The notes beneath the pieces are model-generated. The model made no database searches, was not told where the DNA came from, and saw nothing but the letters and a program-made list of their open reading frames with translations. The position numbers were made by a program, and so were the translations under genes. Below are positions 29,541-38,554 of a stretch of 64,000 nucleotides of DNA, in pieces (within the stretch, counting starts at the first letter, position 1; each line of letters begins with the position of its first letter). The stretch is from Bacteriovoracaceae bacterium (GTDB lineage Bacteria; Bdellovibrionota; Bacteriovoracia; Bacteriovoracales; Bacteriovoracaceae). The stretch covers positions 1-64,000 of the forward strand of contig JABFRR010000016.1 in NCBI GenBank assembly GCA_013141065.1. Direction: 5' to 3'.

Positions 29541-30465
29541 TTTTTTTATTTGATTTGACGAGCCAGTCTATTCTAAAAATATTTTTTTCCAGAGTTTTTT
29601 TAGGTATCCAAAAGTTTCCATTCTCACATTCTAGGTCAATTTTTTCTTTATTCGGGCATTTGTTCCCATAGGTATACTTAAGCAGGTATTCACATTCGCC
29701 AGTTACATTGTTTGGTCTTTTTCCAATAATCGTTGCGGCATGGTTGTCATCATTACTAGTTGATTGACTGGCTTTTTTAATGAGCTCAAAATCGATAACA
29801 ACTGTAGCGGGTTCTTTTTTTGTCAGCATTTCATCAAGTTTATCAATTAGCTTAGACGGGGGAAATTTTTCAATATCTCGACTTCCAACTCCGTAGCGGT
29901 ATTTTAATTGGTGGCGGTCTTTACAAATAACATCTAAAAGAGCTGCCGCTTTTTTATCTCGAGAGAGTTGATTAAGAATTAATAAAACATCTCGATCTAA
30001 ATCAACAAAGGGTTGAGTGTCGAGCAGCTGTTCTTGACACATAACTTGCATCAATTTTTTTTTAGGAGAACTTAATTTTTTAAAAAGTTCACTTAGCTTT
30101 TTCCAGTCACTGTTAGTAAAGTTGGTTTGTTCTTCTCGGCATAATCCCTTTGAACTTTGTATCGCTACATACAAAGCAATAGAGTTATCACCACCTACAT
30201 TGGTGTAGTCTTTAACACTTTCGTCTCTTAAGTCACCATGATTATGATACTGCAAGGCCAGGTCATAGCTTGATAAAGGGGTTTCTTCATAAAAAGAAAG
30301 CAGTTCTGTAGATGTCCATGCAAAACACCAGTCTAAATTATCTTGCATATTATTTTTGGGCATATTGGTTGTTGAGACCATTTTTTCTTCACAGCTATTA
30401 TTTATCGTCTCATTAGAGAAGGCCTGAAAAGAAAAAATGTGAATAATTAAAAAAATGAGTTTCAT
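29518..30465 (-). CDS. secreted papain-like protein with altered triad
   Basis: The 315-residue protein has a short signal peptide (LIFLIIHIFSFQAFS). Several features match a C1-type cysteine protease: QDNLDWCFAW has Gln six residues before Cys, as Gln19/Cys25 in papain. NDDNHAATIIGKRP matches the His block, and CEYLLKYTYGNKC aligns with the usual (Y)..IKNSWG. At that last site the catalytic Asn appears to be Tyr, so activity is uncertain. Seven or more other cysteines suggest disulfides. The 3' end overlaps the convergent prenyl synthase gene by 23 bases. The family call is my inference from motif order. Confidence 0.6.
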   Translation of the reverse strand: MKLIFLIIHIFSFQAFSNETINNSCEEKMVSTTNMPKNNMQDNLDWCFAWTSTELLSFYEETPLSSYDLALQYHNHGDLRDESVKDYTNVGGDNSIALYVAIQSSKGLCREEQTNFTNSDWKKLSELFKKLSSPKKKLMQVMCQEQLLDTQPFVDLDRDVLLILNQLSRDKKAAALLDVICKDRHQLKYRYGVGSRDIEKFPPSKLIDKLDEMLTKKEPATVVIDFELIKKASQSTSNDDNHAATIIGKRPNNVTGECEYLLKYTYGNKCPNKEKIDLECENGNFWIPKKTLEKNIFRIDWLVKSNKKINSVSSP

Positions 30466-30480
30466 AGGGAAATTATCGGT

Positions 30481-30515
30481 CTAAAAGATTTAGGGCCAAA
30501 GTATTGGCCCTAAAT
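30481..30515 (-). terminator. rho-independent terminator after the four-cysteine repeat gene
   Basis: A perfect 12-bp stem (ATTTAGGGCCAA at 30488-30499, TTGGCCCTAAAT at 30504-30515) with loop AGTA is followed on the minus strand by CTTTTAG. It lies 10 bases past the stop of the gene ending at 30525 and just upstream of the papain-like gene. Confidence 0.8.
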
Positions 30516-30524
30516 TTAAAAAAT

Positions 30525-31178
30525 TTATCGGTCAATACGACAAGTTTGTCTTCCACGGATGTCATAAGAACATGTATTTATTGCTTTTCTACAAGCTTCA
30601 CCTTTTACATCAGAATTCACAGGGCCTGTGTGTGAGGCAAAGTATGACTGGATAAAATACCCTGCTGGATCATAGCGATTTGCTGTACATTGCTCTGTCG
30701 TTTGGCGAGGTGGTCTTGGCCCGGGGCCATTACCAATTCCTCTTGTTTGGCAGCGTTTGCCAAAAGAGTCACCTCGAGAAAGCTCATATCGACAGAATTC
30801 ATCTGATTGGCCGCAAGCTTCCCATTCAGTTCTACCGTAACCAGTAAAACTTCTGATTGTTGAACCAAAAGTATCAACAAGGTCAGTTGTACACATTAAA
30901 TTAGTGTTTGGTGGAAATGGCGGACGTGGTGGTGGATTAGGAGCACTGTTTTGTTCTACACAAAAAGCGTCATAGTATCTTCCGTAGGTCTGTCCTTCGG
31001 TAATTGATTGTCTGCAAGCATAGTGAGCTTCACTGCAAGCAGCTTCTCTCGAATATGAATAGCGAGTAAGTACTTCGTATTCGAATCCATAATTATCTTT
31101 AATCGAAACAGAACACGCCACATTTGCTTGAGCAAATGTAGTCAGTGTTAATAAGAATAATCCAATAAGTAGTTTCAT
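30525..31178 (-). CDS. secreted protein with three four-cysteine repeats
   Basis: The 217-residue protein has a signal peptide (LLIGLFLLTLTTFAQA). The mature part is three copies of a module with spacing C-x25-31-C-x6-C-x9-17-C, joined by proline-rich linkers (APNPPPRPPFPP, GPGPRPPRQ). The C-x6-C core is invariant in all copies; the first copy ends GRYYDAFC, as does the single copy in the neighbouring gene. I do not recognise the family. Disulfide-bonded extracytoplasmic modules, perhaps surface-exposed, are likely. Confidence 0.72.
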   Translation of the reverse strand: MKLLIGLFLLTLTTFAQANVACSVSIKDNYGFEYEVLTRYSYSREAACSEAHYACRQSITEGQTYGRYYDAFCVEQNSAPNPPPRPPFPPNTNLMCTTDLVDTFGSTIRSFTGYGRTEWEACGQSDEFCRYELSRGDSFGKRCQTRGIGNGPGPRPPRQTTEQCTANRYDPAGYFIQSYFASHTGPVNSDVKGEACRKAINTCSYDIRGRQTCRIDR

Positions 31179-31217
31179 TTTTTCCTCCGTGTTTCTTTTA
31201 CTATTTCACAACAAAAA

Positions 31218-31769
31218 CTATCTTGGAAATCTAGGCGGTCTTGGTGGAACCGGTGGTTTTCCAGGATTAGTCGGACGGTGTGGTTCACGAGGATAGTTTG
31301 GCTCTCTAGGAGGAAGCGGTCTATGTGGTTCACGTGGATACTGAGGCTCACGAGGATAGTTTGGCTCTCTCGGAGGTGGGTAACTAGGGTATCTTGGTGG
31401 ATATGATGGTGGATAAGACGGCGGGTAACTTGGTGGATATGACGGCGGATAGCTTGGTGGATACGACGGTGGATAGCTTGGTGGATAACTTGGCGGATAC
31501 GATGGTGGAGTTGTCGATGTTGATTTTACCGCACAAAATGCATCGTAGTAATATCCACGGGCCTTGTATTCAGCTAATTTTCTATCGCAATCAAATAATG
31601 CTTCTGAACAAGCAGATTCAATTGAATATGATGACCTGGTAAAAGTATCGTATTCATAAGTTGTATTGTACTGATACTCTCTTATGACACTTGTGCAGTA
31701 TTCTGCTTGCGCACTTGAAGCTGTTAGTGTTGCAAATAGAAACACCGCTCCTGTTAGTAAACTTTTCAT
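31218..31769 (-). CDS. secreted four-cysteine module with SYPP repeat tail
   Basis: The 183-residue protein has a signal peptide ending SSAQA, then one four-cysteine module (C-x28-C-x6-C-x17-C, ending GYYYDAFC). Then comes a proline-rich tail: nine consecutive SYPP units, followed by REPNYPREP-type repeats and a basic end PPRPPRFPR. The module is clearly related to the downstream neighbour 39 bases away, so the two arose by duplication. Such a tyrosine/proline repeat resembles wall- or surface-associated spacer regions; no family is recognised. Confidence 0.72.
   Translation of the reverse strand: MKSLLTGAVFLFATLTASSAQAEYCTSVIREYQYNTTYEYDTFTRSSYSIESACSEALFDCDRKLAEYKARGYYYDAFCAVKSTSTTPPSYPPSYPPSYPPSYPPSYPPSYPPSYPPSYPPSYPPRYPSYPPPREPNYPREPQYPREPHRPLPPREPNYPREPHRPTNPGKPPVPPRPPRFPR
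31396..31507 (-). repeat. 12-bp tandem repeat encoding SYPP units
   Basis: About nine copies of a degenerate 12-bp unit (on the plus strand of the type GGTGGATAYGAY or GGTGGATARCTT) encode the SYPP units. Third-position drift between copies shows the tract is selected at protein level and is not a fresh expansion. Confidence 0.85.
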
Positions 31770-31865
31770 ATATTCCCCCTTAAGAATTACTCTAAGAATT
31801 ATTTAGACACTTAATATGGGTTTACTTAAAGTTTCAGACTAATTCAAACTGGAGACAGCACCATG

Positions 31866-31894
31866 TGTAAAAAAAGGCCGTTTTCACGGCCTTT
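31866..31894 (-). terminator. rho-independent terminator of lysS
   Basis: Stem AAAGGCCG (31873-31880) and CGGCCTTT (31887-31894) with loop TTTTCA is followed on the minus strand by a run of seven T. It sits about 38 bases past the lysS stop. Confidence 0.88.
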
Positions 31895-31932
31895 GTAAGA
31901 ATTTTTTTAGTGTTGAGGGTCTTTTATGGCCA

Positions 31933-33522
31933 TTATGGCACTAGTAACTTTAGCACTCTCTCCATACCAATGGTGCGAATAAAGCCTGCGAGTTTTGGGC
32001 CTTTTTCTAATCCAATCAACTTTTTATAAAGCAAAGTGAAAACAGGCATTGGTTCTAGCTCTTGAGCGTGAATCATTTCATACATTCTTTCATGAAGCAT
32101 TTTATCATCTGTTATATGATTCCATTCACTCTTTAAAAAATTATGAAGCTCATATAGGAAAGTAGATTCTTTATGATTCATTTCAATTTTTACTGGTTCC
32201 TTATTTAAAGAAAATTTAAATTCCTCTGGTGCCGAATTCTCAATCCAGTAAGCCGCTCTTAATGCACGCTCTTGAAATCGTCTTTCATCGCGCTCATTTT
32301 TAATTTCATTCGTATAAAAACTTCGAGCTCGTTTTATGTCGAGATCATTTATTTGAAGTACATTACAAAGGTGACGAAAAGCTGGCTGAAAAGGCATCTC
32401 GCTTGGGTGATCACCAATTTGAGAAAGTTCATAAACTCTCTTGGCCATTGCCACTTTCTTGTCATTTCCTGGCTCTATACCATAGGCCATTCGCTCCATT
32501 CGGTCGAAGTCTTCGTAGTTTTTTATGACATCGAGATCGAATGAAAGACCGAAATCAATATTGGTTTTATAGCTGGCGAATATCCATCTCACCATTTCTG
32601 GCTCATAGACATCTAAAACATCATTAACCGTGACGAGGTTTCCTTTGGATGAACTCATTTTTCCACCCATACCTTTTATCGACACAAAATCGTATTGCAA
32701 GTACATTGGCGCTTTCCAGCCATAGACTTCACTCACAATATCTTTGGCAGTGGTGAACGATCCACCTTGAGATGAATGATCTTTTCCGCCGGGCTCGAAA
32801 TCGACCTTTTCTACAGACCATCTCATCGGCCAGTCCATTCGCCATGGAAGCTTCACTCTGGAAGTTGTATCGAGATCAACAGACCCGGTATGTTTACAGT
32901 CTTCAGAGTCACAAGTGTAATTTAATTTATTGTGTCCATCGTAACTTGTTGCTGTTGTTTTATCGCGATTACATTTTTCACAATAAACCGAAACGGGCAT
33001 CCAGTCGTCTGATAAGGGAGTCGATCTCCATTTATTAAGAATGCCTGCGATGACATCTTTTTTGGCCAAAGTCAGTTTGATTTGTTCTTTATAGGCACCA
33101 GTCTTATATTTTTTAGATTGATAAATGGGTTCAAGATCAATTCCCATTTTTTTTAATTGCGCCTCAAAACTTTTTTCATGGTGAGCAGCGTAGCTTTCGT
33201 GTTCACCGAAAGGATCTGGAGTGTCTACTATGGGTTGAAAAAGAAATTGAGAGAGTTCGTCTTGTTTAGGCAAATTTGCCGGCACTTTTCTAAAAGTATC
33301 ATAGTCATCCCACGAAAAAATAAAGCGAACTTTTTTACCACGTTTTTTTAATCCACGTGCCACAAGTTCAGTCGTCATCACTTCTCTAAAATTTCCAAAG
33401 TGAACAACTCCAGAAGGAGTGATACCAGAAGCAAGTGTGTAAGTTTCTTTATCTTCTTGTCGAATTAATCTATCGGCAGTGAGATCGGCCCAGTGAACAG
33501 CGTCGTTTAATGCTTGAGACAT
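31933..33522 (-). CDS. lysS: lysyl-tRNA synthetase, class I (archaeal type)
   Basis: The enzyme charges tRNA-Lys. The 529-residue protein is the class I form, rare in bacteria: Rossmann HIGH-like motif HFGNF at 41-45 and KMSSSKGN near 288. It contains a zinc-binding-like pair of cysteine clusters (CEKCNRDK and CDSEDCKH, about 175-205). Start ATG 33522 follows AAGGAT. No class II lysyl-tRNA synthetase is in the window. A strong terminator follows. Class I LysRS is known in spirochaetes, alphaproteobacteria and predatory deltaproteobacteria-like lineages, so it is a useful taxonomic marker. Confidence 0.95.
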   Translation of the reverse strand: MSQALNDAVHWADLTADRLIRQEDKETYTLASGITPSGVVHFGNFREVMTTELVARGLKKRGKKVRFIFSWDDYDTFRKVPANLPKQDELSQFLFQPIVDTPDPFGEHESYAAHHEKSFEAQLKKMGIDLEPIYQSKKYKTGAYKEQIKLTLAKKDVIAGILNKWRSTPLSDDWMPVSVYCEKCNRDKTTATSYDGHNKLNYTCDSEDCKHTGSVDLDTTSRVKLPWRMDWPMRWSVEKVDFEPGGKDHSSQGGSFTTAKDIVSEVYGWKAPMYLQYDFVSIKGMGGKMSSSKGNLVTVNDVLDVYEPEMVRWIFASYKTNIDFGLSFDLDVIKNYEDFDRMERMAYGIEPGNDKKVAMAKRVYELSQIGDHPSEMPFQPAFRHLCNVLQINDLDIKRARSFYTNEIKNERDERRFQERALRAAYWIENSAPEEFKFSLNKEPVKIEMNHKESTFLYELHNFLKSEWNHITDDKMLHERMYEMIHAQELEPMPVFTLLYKKLIGLEKGPKLAGFIRTIGMERVLKLLVP

Positions 33523-33554
33523 ATGTTTATCCTTTTATTTAAGACTCTAAAATT

Positions 33555-33755
33555 TTAGTCAAGGCCCAGGCGAACTTTGAGTTCTTCTTGTGTCAGGGTT
33601 CCTTTTTCAACTTCAAGGTTGGCCACGATTAGAGCTTTTTGAAATGTAGGACGATCCTCTGCAATACATATAGAAAGATCAATATGTTTTTGATTTTTAA
33701 CTTCGGACCACTTTACAGCTTTTTTTAAAAGTGTGACTGCTTCTTCTAATGTCAT
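33555..33755 (-). CDS. conserved-looking small protein
   Basis: The 66-residue protein has ATG preceded by CAAGGAAAATTC, a good ribosome site. The sequence is soluble, helical, and ends KGTLTQEELKVRLGLD. The upstream ORF overlaps it by ATGA (33752-33755). It lies at the 3' end of the liv transporter cluster and 33 bases before lysS. No family is recognised. Confidence 0.55.
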   Translation of the reverse strand: MTLEEAVTLLKKAVKWSEVKNQKHIDLSICIAEDRPTFQKALIVANLEVEKGTLTQEELKVRLGLD

Positions 33756-33961
33756 GAATTTTCCTTGAGAAAATGAAAAATAAAATACGCTTCATGATAA
33801 GTGAATTGACGTGGGTTGAAAATAGCTAATAAAGTGTCAGTGCTCTTAGTTACGCGAAGCAAATATTGATTTTTAGTAAGCTTAATGCCCCAAATAGGCT
33901 TTTTTAATTTCCGGATTATTGAGTAAATCACGAGCTTCACCACTGAGAGTGACTTCTCCAT
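33752..33961 (-). CDS. small ORF after livF, start uncertain
   Basis: A frame of up to 69 codons overlaps the last 80 bases of livF. The part beyond the livF stop (NQYLLRVTKSTDTLLAIFNPRQF...HFLKENS) reads like protein and ends in an ATGA overlap with the next small gene, which argues for translation. No ATG lies outside livF; a TTG at 33862 could serve but has no clear ribosome site. It may be a coupled small protein or an accident of the overlap. Confidence 0.35.
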   Translation of the reverse strand: MEKSLSVVKLVIYSIIRKLKKPIWGIKLTKNQYLLRVTKSTDTLLAIFNPRQFTYHEAYFIFHFLKENS

Positions 33962-34598
33962 TAGTTAAAACATAGGCCCGGTGTGAAATTTTGAGCGCCA
34001 AATTTGCATTTTGTTCAACTAATAAAATCGTCATTCCTAGTTTATTAATCTCAGTAATGGCCCTAAAAATTGTACTGACAAGAATCGGAGCAATGCCAAG
34101 TGAAGGCTCGTCTAATAAAAGCAGGTTAGGCTTACTCATATAGGCCCTAGCTATCGCTAGCATTTGTTGTTCCCCACCAGAAAGTGTCTGTGCGAGTTGA
34201 TTTTTTCGATCTAAAAGCTTTGGAAAAAGTGCGTAGACAAAGTCGAAGTCAGTTTTAATGCCCGCTTTATCACTACGCAGATAGGCACCCATATCAAGAT
34301 TTTCTTTTATGGTGAGATTGGCAAAAATTTGGCGACCTTCAGGGGACTGAGCTAAACCGAGAGCAGTAATTTTATGGGCCGGAAGTTGATCAATATTTTT
34401 TCCAGAATAAAGAATTTGTCCTGTCGTTGGTTTTAAAAGTCCAGAGATCGTATGCAGTGTGGTCGTTTTACCAGCACCATTACTTCCAAGAATGGTGACA
34501 ATTTCACCGCGGTTAACACTAAATGAAACATTTTTAACGGCGTGAATATTTCCGTAGTAGGTATTGATACTTTTAACTTCTAATATTTCAACACTCAC
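33882..34598 (-). CDS. livF: branched-chain amino-acid ABC transporter, ATPase
   Basis: One of the two ATPases of the HAAT-type uptake system. The 238-residue protein has Walker A GSNGAGKTT, Q-loop region SPEGRQIF (a LivF signature), ABC signature LSGGEQQMLAIARA, Walker B LLLLDEPSLG and the switch His replaced by Gln (VEQNANLA), as is normal in LivF. Its start overlaps the livG stop by four bases. Confidence 0.95.
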   Translation of the reverse strand: MSVEILEVKSINTYYGNIHAVKNVSFSVNRGEIVTILGSNGAGKTTTLHTISGLLKPTTGQILYSGKNIDQLPAHKITALGLAQSPEGRQIFANLTIKENLDMGAYLRSDKAGIKTDFDFVYALFPKLLDRKNQLAQTLSGGEQQMLAIARAYMSKPNLLLLDEPSLGIAPILVSTIFRAITEINKLGMTILLVEQNANLALKISHRAYVLTNGEVTLSGEARDLLNNPEIKKAYLGH

Positions 34599-35395
34599 AA
34601 GCTATCTCCTGAGACATTCTCAACATCAATGTCGGCTCCAAGGTAGGCTTCAATGACTTGCTTATTGTTTTGAATCTCTTGTGGTTTTCCACTGGCAATA
34701 AGATTTCCGTAATCGAGAACATAAATTTTCTCAGCAATTTCCATAACCAAATTCATGTCGTGTTCTATTAAAATAACGGCGATTCCAAATTCTAACCTAA
34801 TTAAACGGATTAGTTCTGAAAGCTCTTTGGTTTCCGTCGGATTCATCCCGGCAGCAGGTTCATCTAATAAAAGAAGTTTCGGTTTGGTCGCGAGTGCACG
34901 GGCCATTTCTAATTTTCTTTGAGCACCGTATGGTAAATTTCGGGCGAGATGGTCTTTTTTATCTTCAAGTTTGAAAAGTTTTAAAAGTTTTATGGACTCT
35001 TCAGTAATTAATTTTTCTTCGTCTTTGTATTTTTTAGTTTTAAAAATTCCATCAAAAAAGTTGTAATTGATTCTGGTGTGACGGGCGATTTTAATATTAT
35101 CAAGAACGCTGAGATTATTAAAAAGTCTAATGTTTTGAAAGGTCCTAGCTATTCCCAATCTCGTAATGTCGCTGGGCTTTTTTGCACTTATTTTTTTTCC
35201 ATCTAAAGTCACTTCACCTATGGTGGGAGAATAGATTCCGGTGATCATGTTAAAGAGGGTTGTTTTTCCCGCTCCATTGGGCCCAATTATGGCGACAAGA
35301 TCGTTTTGTCCTACTTTTAGAGTGACATCTTTTACGGCGGTTAATCCACCGAATTTCATAGTGACATTATTGAGTTCGATAAGACTTGTATTCAT
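34595..35395 (-). CDS. livG: branched-chain amino-acid ABC transporter, ATPase
   Basis: The second ATPase of the system, 266 residues. It has Walker A GPNGAGKTT, the LivG-type ARTFQNIRLFNNLSVLDNI, a signature region degenerate as in LivG (NLPYGAQRKLEMARAL), Walker B LLLLDEPAAGMNPTE and EHDMNLV with the switch His. It overlaps livM at 35392-35395 and livF at 34595-34598, so the three are translated as a coupled set. Confidence 0.95.
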   Translation of the reverse strand: MNTSLIELNNVTMKFGGLTAVKDVTLKVGQNDLVAIIGPNGAGKTTLFNMITGIYSPTIGEVTLDGKKISAKKPSDITRLGIARTFQNIRLFNNLSVLDNIKIARHTRINYNFFDGIFKTKKYKDEEKLITEESIKLLKLFKLEDKKDHLARNLPYGAQRKLEMARALATKPKLLLLDEPAAGMNPTETKELSELIRLIRLEFGIAVILIEHDMNLVMEIAEKIYVLDYGNLIASGKPQEIQNNKQVIEAYLGADIDVENVSGDSL

Positions 35396-36267
35396 GAAAC
35401 CCTGCCACTTTGAAATTTCTTTTTTTCAAATAATTCATGAGGACCAAAAATTCCTTGAGGCCTAGTGAGCATGAGAATAATCATCAGGGCCGAATAAATT
35501 GAGACCCTCCAAGTAGCGACATCAGAATTAATCATTTTTAAAACTTCAGGAAGGATCGTGAGAATAATAGCACCGACGATTGAGCCAGTGACGGATCCTT
35601 GTCCCCCTAAAATCACCATAACGAGAATACAAACACTCCACATGAAATTAAAATTATTTGGGTGGAGGAACTGTTGATCGTGAGCTACCAAACTTCCCGC
35701 AATTCCGGCAATTCCAGCTCCAATAATAAAAGAAAACAGTTTGAAATGAAAAAGATTTATTCCCATTGTTTCAGCAGCGATTTCATCTTCACGAATTGAA
35801 ATGATCGCCCTACCAAAAGCTGAGCGCTTTAAATTAAGCATAAAGATCGTCGTTACAATGACTAATCCCCAAACCCAATAACTAGTGGTCCATTTAGGAA
35901 TGTTGGTAAAACCACGAGGGCCACCAATGCTTTCAGTATTCATAATTATGATACGTAAGATTTCACTAAAACCTATTGTGGCAATGGCCAGATAATCTCC
36001 TTTTAATCGCAAGCAAGGAATACCTATTAAAAGACCACAAAGTGCGGCTGCACTAAAACCAATAAGAATGGAAATAAACATATTGAGTGCGGGGTCTACT
36101 GGCAAAGCAAAGAAAACTCCGTAGACAGCACTCGCATAGGCACCTACGCCCCAAAAGCCGGCATGACCTAATGAAAATTGACCACAGTAACCATTAATTA
36201 AATTTAAACTCAAGGTGAGAGTGATAAAAATTCCCACATTAGTGAGTATTTGTAGATAATAATCCAT
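35392..36267 (-). CDS. livM: branched-chain amino-acid ABC transporter, permease
   Basis: The 291-residue membrane subunit has about eight segments. LNLINGYCGQFSLGHAGFWGVGAYASA and the coupling-helix region GDYLAIATIGFSEILR are characteristic of LivM. It begins two bases after livH and overlaps livG by four bases. Confidence 0.94.
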   Translation of the reverse strand: MDYYLQILTNVGIFITLTLSLNLINGYCGQFSLGHAGFWGVGAYASAVYGVFFALPVDPALNMFISILIGFSAAALCGLLIGIPCLRLKGDYLAIATIGFSEILRIIIMNTESIGGPRGFTNIPKWTTSYWVWGLVIVTTIFMLNLKRSAFGRAIISIREDEIAAETMGINLFHFKLFSFIIGAGIAGIAGSLVAHDQQFLHPNNFNFMWSVCILVMVILGGQGSVTGSIVGAIILTILPEVLKMINSDVATWRVSIYSALMIILMLTRPQGIFGPHELFEKKKFQSGRVS

Positions 36268-36269
36268 TT

Positions 36270-37166
36270 TTAAACTTTTTCCTTCACGTTTTTACCTAAA
36301 ATCCCTGAGGGTTTAATGAGTAAAATAAGTATTAAAATAAAAAATGAAACTCCATCTCTGAAGCTTGATTTATAAACGCCGGCAATCATATTTTCTGCAA
36401 TTCCTAAAATAAAACCACCAAGGGCCGCACCTGGAATAACTCCTATACCGCCGACAACTGCCGCAACAAAGGCCTTAAGGCCCAGGCTCATGCCCATCAT
36501 TGGCTCTACCGACATTGTGTACCCCATCAGGATACCCGCAAGGCCCGAGAGGCTTGCGCCCAGAAAAAAAGTAAAAGCAATAATCCTGTTGGTATTTATT
36601 CCCATTAATTCTGCGGCTTTTAAGTTGTATGACGTCGCTCGCATGGCCACACCAATTTTTGTAAAACGTGTGAGCCACCATAAAAAAAGTAAAATAAAGA
36701 GTGTGAGGATAAAAATAAAAACTTGAATGTTTGACACATTAATTTCACCAAAATTAAAAATCACCTCGGTGAAAACAGGAGGCACCGTTTTAGGATCGGC
36801 TCCGAAGATGAGCTGGCCTGTGTACTGAAAAAAAAGTGAGGCACCTATCGCTGTGATGAGTGCAGGTATTCGCCCTTCATTTCTGATAGGGCGATACAGG
36901 GCCCGCTCGACGATGAGAGCGACAATACCGGCTCCTAACATTGAAGCGATGATGGCAACTGGCATTGGTAAATTCATTTTTAAGGCAAAGTAGCCACAAA
37001 AAGCACCGAGCATGAGAAACTCGCCGTGAGCGAAATTCACTAAACGGATAATTCCATAAACCATTGTATAACCCAGGGCCACAATCGCATAGAGCGAGCC
37101 CTGGGCAATGCCATTAATGAGATATTGGAGACAGTCCCAAAAAAAATAAATTGTGTCTTGGCTCAC
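36270..37166 (-). CDS. livH: branched-chain amino-acid ABC transporter, permease
   Basis: The 298-residue LivH-type permease has GIAQGSLYAIVALGYTMVYGI, NFAHGEFLMLGAF, RATSYNLKAAELMGIN and GGIGVIPGAALGG. It pairs with LivM in the inner membrane. It follows livK by 22 bases and is the first membrane subunit of the operon livK-livH-livM-livG-livF. Confidence 0.94.
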   Translation of the reverse strand: MSQDTIYFFWDCLQYLINGIAQGSLYAIVALGYTMVYGIIRLVNFAHGEFLMLGAFCGYFALKMNLPMPVAIIASMLGAGIVALIVERALYRPIRNEGRIPALITAIGASLFFQYTGQLIFGADPKTVPPVFTEVIFNFGEINVSNIQVFIFILTLFILLFLWWLTRFTKIGVAMRATSYNLKAAELMGINTNRIIAFTFFLGASLSGLAGILMGYTMSVEPMMGMSLGLKAFVAAVVGGIGVIPGAALGGFILGIAENMIAGVYKSSFRDGVSFFILILILLIKPSGILGKNVKEKV

Positions 37167-37188
37167 TTAATTTCTCTTATGATATCTA

Positions 37189-38316
37189 TTATGGATTCAC
37201 TCTACTGTGGAAAATATATCCAGATGGAGTGGCCTCTAAAACGACAGCCGACTTCGTTGGATTTCTATTTTTATCAAAAGTAATCGTTCCAGTTATACCT
37301 TGGTAACCTTTAGTCGCCACAAGTGCAGCTCTGATATCAGCTGGCTTTGTTGATTTTGCTCTTTTAATTGCGTCGGCGATAATTCCTACTGAATCATATC
37401 CTAAAGCAGCGAAGCTTCCTGGTTTTTCACCATAAGTTGTCTCGTATTCTTTAACGAAGTTTTGAACAACTGGAGATTTATCATCTGGCGCAAAGTGATT
37501 TGAAATGTATGAACCCTTAACAGCTTCACCAGCGATTTCAAAAAGTTTTGGTGAATCCCATCCATCTCCACCTAAAAATGGAACCGTAATACCAAGTGCA
37601 CGTGCTTGTCTAATGATCAATCCAACTTCGACGTAGTAACCTGGAATAAAAATAAATTCAGGATTTGCTCTTTTGACTTTTCTTAGAAGAGATTGAAAAT
37701 CAGTATCTTTAGCGGCGTAAGTTAATTCATCTGTTGAAACCATTTTTCCACCAAGTTTACTAAACTCATCTGAAAATGATTTTGCAAGTCCCTTAGAATA
37801 ATCAGAAGTATTTTCAATTAGGACAAGACCTTTTGTTTTCTTAAGTGTTTGCACCGCAAATTTCGCCATAACAACTCCTTGGAAGTCATCAGTGAAACAG
37901 GCCCTTGTTATATAGTCACCAACCATCGTCACTTTCGCATTTGTAGCAGTTGGAGTGATAAATGGAATTTTTGCTTCTTGAACAATAGGAGCCGACGCTA
38001 GGGCCAATGACGAAGTAGGGGCGCCAATCATGACAGAAACTTTATCAACACTTAAAAGTTTTCTGGTTGCGTTTGTCGATTCAATCGCCTCAGATTTATC
38101 ATCTTCTATAATGATATCAAACTTTACGCCTTTACCTTTTTGAAGTTTCTTATGAGCAAGCTTGATTCCATTGACGTTTTCTTGTCCAAAAGTAGCCGTG
38201 GCCCCTGTCATTGGAGAGACGACACCAACTTTGAGATCTGCTGCAGTTGCAAAGTTAAATAGACCTGTAATCGTTAAAATTGCCAAAATTTTGTGTGGCA
38301 AGTGACTCAATTTCAT
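37189..38316 (-). CDS. livK: branched-chain amino-acid ABC transporter, substrate-binding protein
   Basis: The 375-residue periplasmic type I binding protein has a signal peptide ending ATAA and mature sequence DLKVGVVSPMTGATATFG, the usual family opening. AAGGAG precedes ATG 38316; an upstream extension in the same frame is rejected. FITPTATNAKVT and VALAT..KGYQGITGTITFD fit Leu/Ile/Val-binding proteins, though many relatives bind other amino acids or amides, so specificity is open. It is the promoter-proximal gene of the operon. Confidence 0.93.
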   Translation of the reverse strand: MKLSHLPHKILAILTITGLFNFATAADLKVGVVSPMTGATATFGQENVNGIKLAHKKLQKGKGVKFDIIIEDDKSEAIESTNATRKLLSVDKVSVMIGAPTSSLALASAPIVQEAKIPFITPTATNAKVTMVGDYITRACFTDDFQGVVMAKFAVQTLKKTKGLVLIENTSDYSKGLAKSFSDEFSKLGGKMVSTDELTYAAKDTDFQSLLRKVKRANPEFIFIPGYYVEVGLIIRQARALGITVPFLGGDGWDSPKLFEIAGEAVKGSYISNHFAPDDKSPVVQNFVKEYETTYGEKPGSFAALGYDSVGIIADAIKRAKSTKPADIRAALVATKGYQGITGTITFDKNRNPTKSAVVLEATPSGYIFHSRVNP

Positions 38317-38554
38317 TGTGCACTCCTTTGTAAAATGAAGAGGATAGATTCTGCTTAAAAAAAATAAACAGTAAATACAGTAACATGCGATCACGTGATG
38401 TAAAGCAGTTTACTCGGAATTTATTGAGGGTCTTTAAGTGTTTAAAAACTCTTAATTTTTAAATATTACTTCAGACTGCCCAATATACTTTTATACTATT
38501 TTAAATCTTAGGCTCACTCATAGGCCTTTGAAATTGATTAAAAGGAAGGTAGGC

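Noticed and set aside
31394..31642. Plus-strand ORF of repeated MVDTTVDSLVD type, and a possible CRISPR-like array
   Set aside because: It is the antisense of the SYPP repeat. The units are contiguous 12-mers without spacers, so it is not CRISPR.
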